DNA of 40,359 nucleotides from positions 1-40,359 of the forward strand of contig JAHEXH010000006.1 in the NCBI GenBank assembly GCA_023252235.1. The letters run 5' to 3'. Below, one piece after another: positions 38,240-40,359 of the stretch. The notes beneath the pieces are model-generated. The model did not search any database, was not told the origin of the DNA, and saw only the letters and a list, made by a program, of their open reading frames with translations. The stretch comes from Nitrosotalea sp. Its GTDB lineage: Archaea > Thermoproteota > Nitrososphaeria > Nitrososphaerales > Nitrosopumilaceae. The position numbers and the translations under genes were made by a program. Each line of letters starts with the position of its first letter. The stretch's first letter is position 1.

Positions 38240-38972
38240 GAATCTCACAATATCCCTTAACATGGGATTTGTGATATGGCAAATTATATTTCCGCTGATT
38301 TACATTTTTGTTGCCGGATTTGCATATACTGCATTGATACATCAGGTGCCTTTTGGAAACAAGACGCTTGACTATCCTGCCTTTATAGCAACAGGAATGA
38401 TTGGATTCAATATCATGAACAGCACGCTAATCTCTGGCATAATAATCTGGAATGACAGAAGACATGGAATGTTTGAACAAATTTTGGTTGGACCATTTAC
38501 AAGGGCTCAGTACATTTTATCAAATGTCTATACAATTGGAATAATTGGGCTTGTTAGCGCATCCATGATAACAGCAGTTGGATATCCATTGTTTTTCAAA
38601 CAAGTAGAGTTTAACATATTGACTGTACCGCTTGTAATTTTTGCATCAATTACTGGAGCAATATTATTTGGTTCAATTGCATCAATCATATCAACTAGAT
38701 TAAAATCAAGTGAGGGGTTTAATGTTGTGATAAATACTGTATTTTTGTTCTTTGCATTTGTAAGTACTGCATTTTATCCAGCACAAGGAGCTCCGCCAAT
38801 ATTGTCTACTGCGTTTTACTTTAATCCGTTAACATACCTTGTTGATGTTGTACGTGCTGGAATATTTGGATACTTTAATGATCTAGTGGCAACTGAGATG
38901 ATAGTATTAGGAGTTGGTGCTGTTATACTATTTTTGATTGCAACTAAATTATTATCAAAACTAGAACTCTAA
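38211..38972 (+). CDS. ABC-2 type transporter permease
   Basis: Six hydrophobic segments; MFEQILVGPFTRAQYILSNV, STAFYFNPLTYLVDVVRAG; overlaps the ATPase gene by 29 nt. Confidence 0.92.
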   Translation: MHPIIRLVNRNLTISLNMGFVIWQIIFPLIYIFVAGFAYTALIHQVPFGNKTLDYPAFIATGMIGFNIMNSTLISGIIIWNDRRHGMFEQILVGPFTRAQYILSNVYTIGIIGLVSASMITAVGYPLFFKQVEFNILTVPLVIFASITGAILFGSIASIISTRLKSSEGFNVVINTVFLFFAFVSTAFYPAQGAPPILSTAFYFNPLTYLVDVVRAGIFGYFNDLVATEMIVLGVGAVILFLIATKLLSKLEL

Positions 38973-39010
38973 AAATTACTTTAAATGGAACAATCTCCAA
39001 TTATTTAACA

Positions 39011-39250
39011 ATGCAAGTTAGAAGACGCAGCAGTCTTTGGTTTTTGTTGCCTATTGTATTCAATATAGTTGGAGGGATAATTGCATTTTTTATAATAAAA
39101 GAGGATGATCCAAAAAAAGCAAAAAACTGTCTCTACCTTGGAATTGTTCTTGCTGCAATACCTATTCTGTTGATAGTTATACCAATTATGATTGGAATCA
39201 CTCTCTTACCGCATCTGCCTGTACAGAATCCAAATACACACTATATCTAA
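39011..39250 (+). CDS. Small two-TM membrane protein
   Basis: MQVRRRSSLWFLLPIVFNIVGGIIAFFIIKEDDPKKAKNCLYLGIVLAAIPILLIVIPIMIGITLL: two hydrophobic segments. Confidence 0.65.
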   Translation: MQVRRRSSLWFLLPIVFNIVGGIIAFFIIKEDDPKKAKNCLYLGIVLAAIPILLIVIPIMIGITLLPHLPVQNPNTHYI

Positions 39251-39252
39251 AG

Positions 39253-39346
39253 TAGCCCGGCCCAGATTCGAACTGGGGTCAAGGGCTCCAAAGGCCCCTA
39301 TGCTTGACCGCTACACTCGATGGAAATTATTTTCCTCTACCGGGCT
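39253..39346 (-). tRNA. tRNA-Gln (UUG) with a 21-nt intron in the D-arm (intron about 39316-39336)
   Basis: Minus-strand cloverleaf: acceptor AGCCCGG/CCGGGCT, D-stem GTGT/GCAT after intron removal, anticodon arm GGGGC-CTTTGGA-GCCCT, T-arm CCCAG-TTCGAAT-CTGGG, discriminator A; 73 nt mature. Intron AGGAAAATAATTTCCATCGAG. Confidence 0.87.
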
Positions 39347-39591
39347 GCCGGACGTTCAATCTTGATTTGTGTACCCTTATAATGTTATTTTGTGAGTTTA
39401 TTGATTTGAATTTTTATTGGTAAATAATTAAATTAAAACTGGGTAAAACTTGAATGGATTTACTCGATCCAAGAAAAAATATCCAGAATATGAGATTTCT
39501 AAAGTACATATGAGGATAATTCATAAAATAAGTACAATATTTCAAAATAAATTAAGTTATGCCTAGAAAATGAACAAATCGTCCATTATAC

Positions 39592-39599
39592 TTATATAT
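39592..39599 (+). promoter_or_regulatory. Candidate TATA box of the S-layer-like gene
   Basis: ttatatat about 29 nt upstream of the ATG at 39628, spacing compatible with a near-leaderless archaeal transcript. Confidence 0.5.
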
Positions 39600-39627
39600 C
39601 AAATTCAGAGCAAAAATTACAATAACT

Positions 39628-40359
39628 ATGTACAACAACATATTACGAAAAATAACTAGTCTAACACTATTAACAATACTTGTTGCCAGCAGCGCTGTAA
39701 TCGGCTTGCCAAACGCAATGCCAGCAGCACATGCAGCAACAAACGCAAACTTGTTTGTCTCTGCTGAAAACTCTCAATTCAATAACTACTTTGCCGGTCC
39801 TCAAGTAATCCAAGTAGTCGTGGCTGATCCTGATATAAACAGATTAGACCAGACTTATGGTGAACCTGTAGTAACCGTCAACGGTAAGAGATTGAGAATG
39901 GCACAGGCAACAGACGGTAATTGGTATGCGTACTTTGCAGATAGGAATCAAGCAATTGCAGCAGGTAATACAGCACAAATTTCTGGTAAAGGCCTCAACT
40001 TTGGAGGATTCTGTGCATCAACTAGTTCCACTAGCCCAAAAGCTGGTGTTAACTATGCAGATACAAAAGGATTCACAATTGCAAGAGGTGGTTATGGTTC
40101 AACCAACCATACAAACGGTACAATCACTTCAAGTGGTTTGCCACTTTGTACCACTACACCTGGTCAACAGATAGCAGCTAGCCTAGTCCAAATGGAACAT
40201 GTGGTAAGACAAAACAAGACTCTTAACACACAGTCCAATGGATTTGCGGCAGGTGCATCATATACCAATTTGTGGCCAGTAATTCAGCTCTATGACTTTG
40301 CAGCAATTCCATCAACAGTAACAGTTGACTATCAGAAATCTGGTGGTGATCAAATCGTC
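39628..40359 (+). CDS. Major S-layer-like surface protein, N-terminal part only (runs off the window)
   Basis: Manual translation MYNNILRKITSLTLLTILVASSAVIGLPNAMPAAHAATNANLFVSAENSQFNNYFAGPQVIQVVVADPDINRLDQTYGEPVVTVNG...; signal peptide then beta-rich sequence, open for 244 codons to the edge. Absent from the ORF track, probably because it has no stop in the window. Confidence 0.85.
   Translation, partial: MYNNILRKITSLTLLTILVASSAVIGLPNAMPAAHAATNANLFVSAENSQFNNYFAGPQVIQVVVADPDINRLDQTYGEPVVTVNGKRLRMAQATDGNWYAYFADRNQAIAAGNTAQISGKGLNFGGFCASTSSTSPKAGVNYADTKGFTIARGGYGSTNHTNGTITSSGLPLCTTTPGQQIAASLVQMEHVVRQNKTLNTQSNGFAAGASYTNLWPVIQLYDFAAIPSTVTVDYQKSGGDQIV

Noticed and set aside
39251-39360. + strand ORF-like sequence ARPRFELGSRAPKAPMLDRYTRWKLF...
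   Set aside because: Antisense translation of the intron-containing tRNA-Gln; a typical tRNA-antisense artefact.
39360-39590. AT-rich 230-bp gap before the S-layer gene considered as an ncRNA or origin element
   Set aside because: No clear hairpin series, repeat or ORF could be supported by eye; likely an ordinary promoter-upstream region.
39926-40174. 82-aa + strand ORF in the ORF track
   Set aside because: Out-of-frame reading inside the S-layer-like gene that runs 39628 to the window end.

Overview
AT-rich archaeal chromosome segment, most consistent with an ammonia-oxidising Nitrososphaeria/Thaumarchaeota lineage; genus not assignable from sequence alone. It is mostly housekeeping: PriL/PriS primase, Lhr-like helicase, RPA, RadB-like ATPase, GlyRS, aIF2-gamma and aIF2-alpha, S6e, Nop10, LSm and MetK. 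It also carries a cobalamin block (cobO, FAD reductase, cbiA, cbiC, cbiX, cbiG, cbiD), N-glycosylation (STT3/AglB), an ABC-2 exporter, and surface proteins at both edges, including a truncated S-layer-like protein at the 3' edge that the ORF track misses. No CRISPR array, transposase or prophage was seen. Points most worth a second look: (1) the STT3/AglB oligosaccharyltransferase is fused in one ORF to a C-terminal cyclophilin domain; (2) a tRNA-Gln(UUG) gene appears to carry a 21-nt intron in the D-arm with a relaxed bulge-helix-bulge; (3) a PIN-domain gene after aIF2-gamma is split by a one-base offset at an A9 run; (4) the Lhr-like helicase frame has no ATG/GTG/TTG upstream of its Q-motif-like segment and overlaps an unannotated 45-aa membrane microprotein; (5) an FAD-dependent GGR-family reductase is translationally coupled to cbiA; (6) a 44-aa double-CxxC microprotein is missing from the ORF track.
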